Shown here: positions 8,009 to 16,533 of the stretch, piece after piece
Numbering within the stretch: position 1 is the stretch's first letter
Layout of the letters: each line of letters begins with the position of its first letter
Assembly (NCBI GenBank): GCA_025201865.1
Contig: MU603176.1
Coordinates: 1-16,832 of the forward strand
Reading direction: 5' to 3'
DNA: 16,832 bases
Source of the DNA: Ramicandelaber brevisporus
Lineage: Eukaryota; Kickxellomycota; Ramicandelaberales; Ramicandelaberaceae
Translations under genes and position numbers: made by a program
Notes under the pieces: model-generated
Database searches by the model: none
What the model was told of the DNA's origin: nothing
What the model saw: only the letters and a program-made list of their open reading frames with translations

Positions 8009-10159
8009 ATGATGAGTATGACAGCGAATCCAATGAGTGTTGACAATACGAGCACAAACCAGAATGCAGTTGTAACACCAAGCACTAGCACTAGCACCAA
8101 CACCAATACTATTAACAACAGCAGTAACAGCGACAACAGCAATGCTAAATTGCAAAGTGCATTGGCAGGCTCGAGTAACGAGCGGTCAAAGAGCAACTCT
8201 AGTACAGCAACGGCGCGTCGGTTGGGTAGAGCAAGTAGAGCGGCAATGGCATCGGAGGCAGCCAACAGAGGAGGAAAGAGTAGCGGGATGAAACGCAAAG
8301 CCAATGCACAGGGGGTACTGTCCATGCCTCCAACACTTCCACCTAGTGCAGCACTGGATGGAAATCTAAAGTACAAACTGACAATTGTGCAGCAGCCAAA
8401 TCGAGCCAGAATGTGTGGATTTGGAGAGAAAGACAGGCGACCAATCGATCCTCCTCCAGTTATACAGCTGAAAATAGTCAATGGTAAAGATGGAACTGAA
8501 ATTGAGCCTCCTTACATCACCTCACTAGTTGTGCATGCTTCAATTTGGTCAACTGCTGGCGAGGATGTTGGTTTAGTTGCTCAGCCTACTGCTGTATTAG
8601 CTGGAGGATACTCTGCCTATCAATATCATCAGCAACGCTCAAGAGCTCGCACTCAGTCTACTACTCAGTCTACCCAGTCTACTCAATCTACTCAGTCTAC
8701 TCAACAGCAGACACATCAGCATACTCGCAGTGATATTCCACCTTCGTCTCCACAGGAAATGTATCCACCCCCAGTGTCACCACCTCGACAAACATCAAAT
8801 GTGATGACAACTATAGCAACCGCTGCATTCACACCTGCCCCGCATTTACTGAGTGGAATAGTGAACCATCCACAGAGGACGACGGTACAAGGACGTCGAC
8901 GCAGCGGCTCAGATGTACATTCATCCTCTGCTCTATCATCAACTTCATCGTCATCATCATCTTCTTCCTCTTCTTCAATTTCATCAGCACTGAATAACCA
9001 CATGCAGCATATGACTGTTCAACAACAGCTACAGCAGCAGCCAATCAATGCCCAAGGGATGATGGCACCTCGTACAGCTGCTTTCACTGCAGCTACATTC
9101 CAGTTACCATCTTCGCCAATTGGTCCTCAGTCTCAGCAGCAGCAGCCACTGCAAACGCCAACTATGCAGCAGACACCTAACATGATGATGATGATGGCGA
9201 CAACGCCTCAAGTGAATACCACATCGGCACTGTCTACATCGTCATCATCTGGTACAGTTGGAGTAGCCACACCTGACAGCAGTACTCGTATGACTCGCCA
9301 ACCTCACGCTCGGCACGTTACCCAGACTCCACGCCCTGTTGAAATTACACATGAAGAGGCATCCAGCCACCAGTTTCATCGCAATTTGATTGGCTATACA
9401 ATATCATCAGCGTACAGACTGAAGAATCACAATGATGAATTGGGAACCTTTTTTGTATTTCCAGATATATCAGTCAGGGCGGAAGGTGCATTTAAACTGA
9501 AGTTTGTGTTGGTGGACATTGCGACTGGAGGCGGCCACTCTAATGTATTGGCTGAGGTTATATCCAGCAGATTCCAAGTTTATTCCGCAAAGAAGTTCCC
9601 CGGAATGACCGACTCTACATTGTTGTCGAAGAAGTTTGCATCCCAAGGAATCAAAATTAATATTAGAAAGCCCGGTAGATATCCGAGAAGTAAAGTCACT
9701 CCAGTCAACTCAGATGATGATAATGATGGTGGTGGTGGTGGTGGTGGTGATGGTGGTGGTGGCGACGATGACAGCAACGCAGTGGATAACTCTACATTCA
9801 GCTCTACTGTTGCAGCTTCGAGTATTGCTGGTTCTGCATCTGCTCCTGCTCTAACAGCATCTCGTCAGTCAATCAATCAGCAAATGATGGTAGCTCAACA
9901 AGCAGGAGTCCTTCAGCAGAATGTTACAATAATGCCTTTCCAATTTGCACCTTTAGTTCCCTCTCAACAACAGCAGCAATCACAGCATGTTCAACAGCAG
10001 CAGCAAGTGGGTCAATTTACACAGATGCCTCCTCTAGGTCAGCAACAGCGTGCCTTTCAGCCTCAGCAACCACACCAAGCTGGCCAAGTTCTTCACCTGC
10101 CTCCTCCTCCGCCATCTGCATCTGTATCAATAGCAGACTCTACTAGCCCTGAGCTATGA
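7649..10159 (+). CDS. velvet-domain transcription regulator, VelB-like
   Basis: An 836-residue product. The velvet fold is present in two pieces. Residues 241-310 (LTIVQQPNRARMCGFGEKDRR through PPPVIQLKI to VVHASIWSTAGED) form the first half. Residues 578-677 (RNLIGYTISSAYRL, FFVFPDISVRAEGAFKLKFVLVDI, VLAEVISSRFQVYSAKKFPGM, LSKKFASQGIKINIRKPGR) form the second. Velvet proteins bind DNA as dimers and coordinate sporulation, light response and secondary metabolism. Aspergillus VelB also has an insertion at this point, so VelB is the closest subtype, but the insertion here is about 267 residues. The N-terminal 240 residues, the insertion and the tail are low-complexity: poly-Q at 7659-7685 and 7975-8009, a TQS repeat at 8651-8704, serine runs near 8938-8985, and a D/G run at 9712-9770. 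There is no coding intron. Likely nuclear; a basic KRK segment lies near residue 215. Confidence 0.93.
8651..8704 (+). repeat. nine-base minisatellite encoding Thr-Gln-Ser repeats in the velvet insertion
   Basis: About six units related to ACTCAGTCT run in frame and encode a TQS-type repeat. Unit differences (CAG/CAA, ACT/ACC) show it is not perfectly young. It marks a length-variable point within the domain insertion. Confidence 0.8.
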
Positions 10160-10220
10160 AAGCGTAACTACCACACTTCCAGCTAACTTACACATTCACT
10201 CAGTCGTTGTTCCACCCTTT

Positions 10221-10265
10221 TTCACTTCACTTCATTTCACTTCACTTCATTTCACTTCACTTCAT
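10221..10265 (+). repeat. three perfect 15-bp tandem repeats
   Basis: The unit TTCACTTCACTTCAT occurs three times head to tail without a difference, about 60 bases after the velvet stop codon, so it is probably in the 3' UTR. Confidence 0.9.
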
Positions 10266-10306
10266 TTTCGACATCTACATTACTTTTATTTTCCACTTCG
10301 TATTCT

Positions 10307-10308
<2 letters not shown>

Positions 10309-10337
<29 letters not shown>

Positions 10338-10344
10338 CATTATC
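10309..10344 (+). repeat. (ATTATC)6 microsatellite
   Basis: Six perfect hexamers, followed by a diverged AT-rich continuation, in the velvet-actinin spacer. Confidence 0.9.
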
Positions 10345-10594
10345 ATAATTATTGTTTTTTATCTTCACTTTGCGCGCTTTTCTATTCAAATCACTCCTCA
10401 CAATCCACTAAAATGATATACTTTGCACAGACTCTATTTATTTTGCTCGCTTCTATCTCCCCACATTTGTTTAGATCCAATTTGCACGATCAATTGTTTT
10501 ATTTTTTAATAATTAATTAGACTATTTTGGTTGATAATGAGCCAGACTATCAGTCATTATCTAGAAAGGCGTCAGAATTACGTGACTTGAGTGT

Positions 10595-10759
10595 GTGAGT
10601 CTTCTTTGGAGCGAAGAAAAAAACAAACAAACAAACAAACAAAATCTTATCGAAAATATTTTTGGGATTCGGTAAACAAACAGTCTTGAAATCAGACCTT
10701 TCCTTGTTCTTGATAACCCTGAAAGTAACTTCCAGCAATCTTCTCTTTTTCACTTTCAG
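10595..10759 (+). other. probable 5' UTR intron of the alpha-actinin gene
   Basis: A strong acceptor, TTCTCTTTTTCACTTTCAG, ends at 10759, 14 bases before the ATG at 10774. The best upstream donor I see is GTGAGT at 10595-10600, giving a 165-base intron that contains the AAAC microsatellite. The donor assignment is less certain than the acceptor. Confidence 0.5.
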
Positions 10760-10773
10760 ACTCGACGTTAACG

Positions 10774-13020
10774 ATGGCGCATAACAGCTATCGTAACTCG
10801 TACTATCTGCAGCAGAGCGGAGGTGGCCGATCTCCAGCTCTCGGAGGCAACAGCAGTAGCAGCAGCAGTAGCAGCAACAACAGTGGAAGTGGAAGTGGAT
10901 ACACAGTGTCAACGACAAACGGAGGTTACGAACTCAGCAATGGAACCAACAGTCTGCTCTCGCCAGTTTCAAAACGAGGCAGTGTCATTTACCCGTCAAC
11001 GCTGAACGGTGGCTATCAACCAATGTTCCAGCAAAGTCAGCCTCTGTATCAACAACAACAGCAGCAACATACAGAGCGTATCACAGCGGTTCAATGCCGC
11101 ACATTTCTCAAGTGGGTAATCTCAATCTTCCAGCAAGCAAACTCCACTACGACTCTCACCGATATCAGCACAGATTTGTCAGACGGTCTCAAGTTGATTG
11201 AGTTGCTTGAAATATTGAGTGGATACAGATTTGCTCATTACAATCACAATCCATTTCTCGAGGTTCAAAAATGCGACAATGTAAACAAGGCGCTCTATTT
11301 TGTCAGAAATGGGCTGGGCATTCAGCTCACCAACATTGGTGCTGAGGACATTGTCAAAATGAACCTCAAGCTGACATTGGGCTTGATTTGGAAGTTGATT
11401 CTGCGATTTGCCATTGATGACATTAACGAGAAGGGCCGCACTGCCAAGGATGGACTGCTGCTGTGGTGCCAGCGCAAAACTGCCCCATATTATCCAGAGG
11501 TTGAGGTGCAGGATTTTACGTGGAGTTGGCAGAGTGGTTTGGCACTCTGTGCATTGATTCACTGCCACCGCCCTGACTTGCTTGATTATCATGCACTCAA
11601 CAAGAGTGACGCAGTTGGAAACACCGAGTTGGCCTTTTCGGTGGCTGAGAAGCATTTGGGAATTGCGAGATTGCTCGAAGTGCAGGATTTGTGCGGGCCG
11701 TTCAAACCAGATGAATACTCAGTGATGGCATATGTGGCGCAGTATTTCCATGCATTCAGCCGAATGGGTCGCGAAGAGACTGCTGGTAGACGGGTTGGAC
11801 ATTTTGCAGAAATGATGAGATCGACCTGGGAAATGCAGCATGATTACGAGAAACGAGTAGCTGCATTGATGGCAGAGATGGTCGAAATGCAAACCACCTG
11901 GACTCGCGCAGTGTTTACTGGAACATATGTGGATGCAAAGGCCCAGCGTACAGAGTTTACAGAGAGGTACAAGAAAACTACAAAGAGAGAGTGGGTGACG
12001 AGAAAGCATGAGATTGATACATTGCTGGGCAATATTCAGACAAAGTTGCGCACGTACAACTTGGCTCCGTACACGCCACCGCGTGGATTGGCGCTTGAAG
12101 ACTTGGCGGCGGCATGGCAGAGACTCAAGGATGCAGAGGTGGTGCGATGCATCACGATCAACAAGAAACTGCGTGAGATTAAAGAGAGATTGGCTGTGGA
12201 GTATGCCCGCGAGGCGAATGCGCTGGGTGCATGGCTGGACAAGTGCGCTGCAGAGCTCGCTGCATCATCCACGACCGACATGGGCGGCAGTCAGCACAGC
12301 AGTAGCAGTCAGCACAGCAGTAGCAGCAATGAAGCCATCTCGGCCGATCTGGCTATCCAGCGCTCTCGCGTCAACCAAATTATGGCAACCAACATTCGTG
12401 GTCTGGAGGCTGCACTCGAGAAGGTGTCTGCGCTGGACCGCAACTGCCAAGAAGCCGGCATCGAAGAGAACGACTACACTGTCCTCAGCGTCGATGATCT
12501 CGCATTTGACCTGTCTCAGCTCAAGCTTGCTCTGTCCAAGAAGCTGGCATTCATTGAAAACCAAGAAGTGGCTCGTTCGCACAGCAATCTCACCGCTGCC
12601 CAGCTGGACGAATTCGAGGCAGTTTTTGTGCATTTTGATCGCGACCAGACCAACACCCTGAGTGAGCCAGAGTTCCGTACTAGCTTGAAGAGTCTCGGCT
12701 ACGAGTTTGGTGACGAGCGCTTTGCTGATATCATGAAGCACGTTACTGGTCTGTCGAGCACTTCAGGCGAGCGAGTAGTCACATTCCAGCAGTTTATCGA
12801 GTTCCTGGTGAGCATTGCTGAAGATCAGACAACGCCGCAGCAACTGCGTGCATCGTTCAATGACATTGCACAGGGCAAGGCGTACATTACAGAGTCGGAT
12901 TTGCGCAGTTCGGCGATTCCAGGAAATGCGATTGCCTATTTGGTTAACAACATGCCTGTCAGTAAGGCTGACAAGGGCGGCTACGATTACAATCAGTATC
13001 TCGATAAAGTATTCGCTTAA
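10774..13020 (+). CDS. alpha-actinin-like F-actin crosslinking protein
   Basis: A 748-residue product in one exon. Residues 1-100 are a Ser/Gly/Asn/Gln-rich extension. Two calponin-homology domains follow: CH1 from about 102 (ITAVQCRTFLKWV, LSDGLKLIELLEILSG, NLKLTLGLIWKLILRF) and CH2 from about 223 (LLLWCQRKTAPY, DFTWSWQSGLALCALIHCHRP, KPDEYSVMAYVAQYFHAF). This pair is the type that binds F-actin. Residues about 340-600 are a helical rod, long enough for roughly two spectrin-like repeats as in fungal alpha-actinin (S. pombe Ain1). The C-terminus has an EF-hand with a canonical loop at 622-633 (DRDQTNTLSEPE), a degenerate second hand, and a Ca-insensitive EF module to the end. Dimers crosslink actin, for example at the cytokinetic ring. 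A Ser/His/Gln-rich insert in the rod (about 500-520) comes from a short duplicated segment. The gene converges with the protease. Confidence 0.95.
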   Translation: MAHNSYRNSYYLQQSGGGRSPALGGNSSSSSSSSNNSGSGSGYTVSTTNGGYELSNGTNSLLSPVSKRGSVIYPSTLNGGYQPMFQQSQPLYQQQQQQHTERITAVQCRTFLKWVISIFQQANSTTTLTDISTDLSDGLKLIELLEILSGYRFAHYNHNPFLEVQKCDNVNKALYFVRNGLGIQLTNIGAEDIVKMNLKLTLGLIWKLILRFAIDDINEKGRTAKDGLLLWCQRKTAPYYPEVEVQDFTWSWQSGLALCALIHCHRPDLLDYHALNKSDAVGNTELAFSVAEKHLGIARLLEVQDLCGPFKPDEYSVMAYVAQYFHAFSRMGREETAGRRVGHFAEMMRSTWEMQHDYEKRVAALMAEMVEMQTTWTRAVFTGTYVDAKAQRTEFTERYKKTTKREWVTRKHEIDTLLGNIQTKLRTYNLAPYTPPRGLALEDLAAAWQRLKDAEVVRCITINKKLREIKERLAVEYAREANALGAWLDKCAAELAASSTTDMGGSQHSSSSQHSSSSNEAISADLAIQRSRVNQIMATNIRGLEAALEKVSALDRNCQEAGIEENDYTVLSVDDLAFDLSQLKLALSKKLAFIENQEVARSHSNLTAAQLDEFEAVFVHFDRDQTNTLSEPEFRTSLKSLGYEFGDERFADIMKHVTGLSSTSGERVVTFQQFIEFLVSIAEDQTTPQQLRASFNDIAQGKAYITESDLRSSAIPGNAIAYLVNNMPVSKADKGGYDYNQYLDKVFA
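12288..12323 (+). repeat. duplicated 18-bp unit in the actinin rod
   Basis: AGTCAGCACAGCAGTAGC is repeated twice in frame and encodes SQHSSS twice. It breaks an otherwise helical rod segment, so it probably forms a flexible loop. Confidence 0.8.
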
Positions 13021-13143
13021 TAGCATTGACGTTTATAACTTAACTATTCGTTTCTTCTTTTATTTATTTATTCATTTTCTCTTCATCCTCTTAAAAGCGT
13101 TTATATTAGCACATACACACAATCAAACACAATCAAGTACAAC

Positions 13144-14085
13144 CTAGTGCTTTTCTTCTGAAACGAAAGTGTAGTTTCCGACAGTGGTGTTGAAGAGATA
13201 GCTGGCTGGCTCCAACCCCGTGGCATATGTGATGAACTGCCAATGGTATGCCGGACTGATAAAGTAGTCTGGTGTGCCAACTGCGCATCCAACCTCGCCG
13301 AAAGATACCACGCCGACTTGCGCCTTGGTCGCCACTTCATTCTTACCGCCATTTGCCGCCATCTCTGTTTGGTTACCAGTATGCGGAATCGAGATGTACA
13401 ACGGACCACCGCTGTCACCCTGGCAGCTTATACTCTGCGATGAAACTGTGCAAAGCTGGCCGCCATTATCTTCGTACGTAAGATCTTTGCGCTTGTTGCA
13501 CACCTCGCGCGACACAATCACATTAGAGCCCTTAAGCAAGATGCTGCTCAGCTCGGAAGTTGGATCGCCAGAGGTTCGACCCCATCCGCACACCGTCACC
13601 ACCGTCTGAGGCTTGTATCGCGTGGCCGGGAACAGCTTGATTGGCTTCGTGGCGTTGTTAAACTGAATCGGCTTGCTTAACTCAATAACTGCAATGTCGT
13701 AGGGGTACTTTTCGGCTACGCTGCCGCGCTTCACAAGGAATTGGTACATTGGATGGATTGTATACGATTTGACGGTGTGTTTTGCAGCGCCAGCAGATTG
13801 GACTTGGATGTTGGTGGCACCAGTTATGACGGTGATGTTGCTAGTGCAGACATTGGTGGCGTTGGTTATGAGACAATGCGCAGCGGTGAGGATATGGTTT
13901 GGAGAGATGATGGAGCCGGTACAGGAGCCACCGCCTTCTTCGCTGGATTGTGCGTAAATGTAAGCGGCAAATGGAGCTTCGCCTTCACGAACTGGAGTGC
14001 CATTGATGATGCGAGTGATTGGACCAGCAATCACGCTACCAACGGCGAAACTGGCGAGAAGCAACGCAGTAAAAGATGAGCGCAT
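13144..14085 (-). CDS. secreted trypsin-fold serine protease (S1) with altered S1 pocket
   Basis: The frame extends up to 14211, but I place the start at the Met at 14085 because it begins a clean signal peptide (MRSSFTALLLASFAVGSVIA), giving 313 residues. A five-residue propeptide (GPITR) precedes the mature end IINGTPV, so activation would be by cleavage after Arg25. Catalytic residues are present: His70 (TAAHC), Asp130 (YDIAVIEL) and Ser225 (QGDSGGP). Cysteines fit the usual S1 disulfides, and CGWGRT is typical. The residue six before the catalytic Ser, which is Asp189 in trypsin, is Ile219 here. The position matching Gly226 is Asp273 (TPDYF for PGVY). Trypsin-like cleavage after Lys/Arg is therefore not assured. 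Several NxT/NxS sites suggest glycosylation. It probably digests external or host protein; that role is inference. Confidence 0.93.
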   Translation of the reverse strand: MRSSFTALLLASFAVGSVIAGPITRIINGTPVREGEAPFAAYIYAQSSEEGGGSCTGSIISPNHILTAAHCLITNATNVCTSNITVITGATNIQVQSAGAAKHTVKSYTIHPMYQFLVKRGSVAEKYPYDIAVIELSKPIQFNNATKPIKLFPATRYKPQTVVTVCGWGRTSGDPTSELSSILLKGSNVIVSREVCNKRKDLTYEDNGGQLCTVSSQSISCQGDSGGPLYISIPHTGNQTEMAANGGKNEVATKAQVGVVSFGEVGCAVGTPDYFISPAYHWQFITYATGLEPASYLFNTTVGNYTFVSEEKH

Positions 14086-14402
14086 TTCAGCGAGTATGAA
14101 AAATGTAACTGGGAAACGATGCAAGTGTTGCAAGAATGTGGATGTGAGGGAAGAGTGAGCTTGTGCAAGAAGAGGCAAGCGATCAAAGGAACGTAGAAGA
14201 CATAGATACACACGACTATATTAAACAGAGAACACATCTATTGGGAGATATCGAGGGTTCCTTTTTGCTCCTTTTTGATTCTAAAGAATGCTAGCACTAA
14301 TAAAAGGAAAGAAGAGAAAAGAAAAGATTCCTCTCGTTTCTTTGTCCTTCTTTGTTCTTTTTTTTCTTCTTCTAGCTTTCCCATTGAAGTTTACTGTTTC
14401 TT
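14086..14402 (-). promoter_or_regulatory. upstream region of the protease gene and 3' flank of the HSF-like gene
   Basis: 317 bases between two minus-strand genes. The part next to the protease is open in frame with it (14086-14211) but lies upstream of the signal peptide, so I treat it as leader. The T/C-rich stretch at 14335-14375 lies just beyond the HSF-like stop. No clear TATA or other motif. Confidence 0.4.
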
Positions 14403-15413
14403 TCAAAGAGTAGAAGATGTATTGTTGGGTTGCGATAGTGGTGTGTTCAGTAAAAAGCTGATACTCATTCTGCTTATTCGCTTGGTCTGTGCACTTGGTT
14501 CCGTTGTGTGCAACTCCTCTTTATCGTTGGTTAGTGGCTCTGGAGTGCTTCTCTTTCTTGAGGCTGGTTGTGCCTCTTCAGTAGTAGGATCAGTGAACGT
14601 TCGTTTGATTTCTTGGATGGCGTCACGATACTTGATTGCAGACTTGCGGGCCGCAAAATTATCCTTCTTTGGCGAACCCTGAGTGAGTGACGGAGTCGGA
14701 AGCGGCGGAAGCATGGTGGGCAAAGGAGGAGGTGATGATGAAACCTCAGACATCCTGGGACTGCCTTCGCCACTCTCGCTGCCACTACTTGTCATTGGAG
14801 ATGGTGATCTTGGCTCCAAATCCATACCGGTTGCTACTGCTGCTGCTGCTGCTGCTGCTGATGATAATAATAATGATGACGAACGTGTGGCTGATGTCTT
14901 TGTTGGAGATGATCGCGACCTGGATAACCGCTTCCGGTTGTCGCAAACAATTCGTGGCACATTTTCCCATGTTGTTGCGCCGCGGTAAAAGTACAAGTGG
15001 AACCAGACTCTGGATCGGTTAGTCATTATAATGCCATCGGGAATCTCAGACCGTGGCAAAGAGTGCGGCTCGACTGCGTGGAAGTTGTAGGCGCACATTT
15101 GGCGCCGCATTGAGCTGTACGAGCTCATGTTTAGTGTACGGCCAACATTGCCAGCTCTAGGTAATACTGCCCCTGAATCTGATGTCGGTACCTCATGTTG
15201 TTGTTGCTGTTGTTGTTGATCTGAATCTGCTATTGCCGATGCTGCCGATGCTGACTCCGACAGCGCCAAATCAACTTGGTCAATATCTGTCACCAGTACA
15301 AATCGACCACTTGTGCTGAACATGAGTAAACCGGGCATCCACTCCGTGAGTAGTGAGTAGAGTACATAGTGAAATGAATTGCCTTCAGCGCGTCGAGGTG
15401 GCATTGCATTCAA
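14403..15413 (-). CDS. HSF-type DNA-binding domain protein, divergent
   Basis: A 336-residue product. Residues about 12-148 resemble the heat-shock-factor winged-helix domain: NSFHYVLYSLLTEWMPG, then FSTSGRFVLVTD (compare W-S-x-x-G-x-S-F-V-V), then SSYSSMRRQMCAYNFHAV (compare NNFSSFVRQLNMYGFHKV), and a final WFHLYFYRG (compare W-x-F-x-H-x-x-F-x-R-G). The recognition-helix Arg-Gln (104-105) is kept. About 40 residues, including seven Gln, are inserted between the second helix region and the recognition helix. The rest is Ser/Pro-rich with a poly-Ala run and no coiled-coil trimerisation region that I can see, so it is more like Sfl1/Skn7-type or an orphan HSF-like factor than Hsf1. It is probably nuclear. 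The start could also be Met4. Identification rests on pattern, not a search. Confidence 0.75.
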   Translation of the reverse strand: MNAMPPRRAEGNSFHYVLYSLLTEWMPGLLMFSTSGRFVLVTDIDQVDLALSESASAASAIADSDQQQQQQQHEVPTSDSGAVLPRAGNVGRTLNMSSYSSMRRQMCAYNFHAVEPHSLPRSEIPDGIIMTNRSRVWFHLYFYRGATTWENVPRIVCDNRKRLSRSRSSPTKTSATRSSSLLLSSAAAAAAAVATGMDLEPRSPSPMTSSGSESGEGSPRMSEVSSSPPPLPTMLPPLPTPSLTQGSPKKDNFAARKSAIKYRDAIQEIKRTFTDPTTEEAQPASRKRSTPEPLTNDKEELHTTEPSAQTKRISRMSISFLLNTPLSQPNNTSSTL

Positions 15414-16533
15414 TTATTCTATACACCTGCCAGAGTCTACGTGGGATACAAGCGAGAGAGACAGAGAACAGGAGAGACAGACAAAGACAGATACAGAGAG
15501 AAGGCGTGTATATGTGTATATGTGTATATGAGTGGAGAGAATGAGCAAATAAGTGGAAAGTGCCAAGCCGCCGTGATTGCGGAGGGTTGCTCAATCCTTG
15601 GCATATATAATAAGCCGTATTTGGCTGCGGCCGAATGGGCGAGGACGTGGCTTTCCGGGGAGGGGAGAGGAGCGCTCCGCTATTTCTTTTTGTGACGACG
15701 ATTTCATCATCTGTCTCTTTTTCTCTCTCATTCGGCATTACTGCGCGTGTTGGTCAGAAAATAGGATTAGAATACGCATAATTAGACGGGTGTTTTTTTT
15801 CTTTCTTGGCATCCCGTCTTTTCCTAAGCAACAGATTCCAGAGACAGTGCTACCTGTACACAAGCACAGGTGCACGCACAGAAGGCCGGGGAAAGATAGA
15901 GAGAGAGAGGGTTTTGACAGTGGTGTTCCTTTGTTTACTGGTGCTGCATCTACACATGTCTAAAATAAGGTACATTTTGTTGGCTTTTTCAATAGCGACC
16001 GAGTCGGAGAGTCGCAGGATCTTGGCGGAAAAAAGGGATAGGGTGTGGATGTGTGTGCAAGTGCTCTGGGATGTGCTCTCTGATTTGCGGTTGGTGTGCA
16101 AAAAAAAATACAAAGTTACCCGCGTGGGAAATACATAATGCCAAGCCTCGTTTAAAAAAAAGCATTCTAAAATTAAACTGATTTCGACACAGACTTCGTC
16201 TTGGCAAACGCTGTGACCGTGAATGATTTGCTACTTTTGTAGAAAGTTCTTTGTAGATAAAACGGAGAGTACTTGTGGATACATTTTGGTTTTTATTCTG
16301 TTATAATTTTATTTTATATGGTTTGGTTTGGTTTGGTTTTTTTTTTTTTTTTTTTTTTAGGAAAAAATGATTAAGTCATTTAGCAGGAGTTAAGTGAGCA
16401 GCTCCGTTTGAGTGCTGATACATCCTCCTCCTCCTCCTCCTCCTCCTGAGCTCACGTACCATCTGAATGATGCTGTTACCAGCCTTCACACCAGCAATTA
16501 AGACTAAAAAAAAAACAACACCGACACCACCAA
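15414..16533. promoter_or_regulatory. divergent intergenic region between the HSF-like gene and the right-hand gene
   Basis: 1.12 kb with no convincing protein or RNA gene. It contains a GA/AGAC-rich tract (15455-15502), a GTGTATAT-type repeat (15508-15531), a TATA-like ATATATAAT (15603-15611) about 190 bases upstream of the HSF-like start, a GC-richer block (15620-15680), and TTTGG repeats followed by 22 T (16321-16358). A (CCT)8 microsatellite lies at 16424-16447. A possible minus-strand mini-exon at 16376-16503 is discussed under findings. Confidence 0.5.
16321..16358 (+). repeat. TTTGG repeat followed by a 22-T homopolymer
   Basis: Three to four TTTGG units run directly into 22 consecutive T and then AG. 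On the minus strand this reads as a poly(A) run downstream of a short open stretch. It could be a simple poly(dA:dT) promoter element for the right-hand gene or a retroposed poly(A) tail. Confidence 0.85.

Larger units (their letters stand above)
10160..10773 (+). other. spacer between velvet and alpha-actinin genes
   Basis: It holds the velvet 3' UTR and the actinin promoter and leader, with no reading frame of interest. Repeats: three perfect copies of TTCACTTCACTTCAT (10221-10265), six perfect copies of ATTATC (10309-10344) and five AAAC units (10621-10640). AT-rich DNA around 10495-10520 may include the velvet 3' end. Confidence 0.6.

Noticed and set aside
7792-8481. A 229-codon minus-strand frame opposite the velvet gene.
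   Set aside because: It is the antisense of CAA/CAG/GCA-rich coding sequence, giving Val/Leu/Cys runs; the plus strand clearly carries the gene.
12008-12661. A 217-codon plus-strand frame overlapping alpha-actinin.
   Set aside because: It is an out-of-frame shadow of the actinin rod, without family features.
13574-13590. GGTTCGACCCC, like a tRNA B box.
   Set aside because: It lies inside the coding sequence of the serine protease, and no matching A box or cloverleaf is seen.
14086-14211. N-terminal 42-residue extension of the protease from the upstream Met at 14211.
   Set aside because: It would bury the signal peptide; the Met at 14085 begins a typical secretory leader directly before the activation site.
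16241-16250. AGAAAGTTCT, a two-unit heat-shock element near the HSF-like gene.
   Set aside because: A six-fixed-base palindrome is expected several times by chance in a window of this size, and it is not extended to three units.
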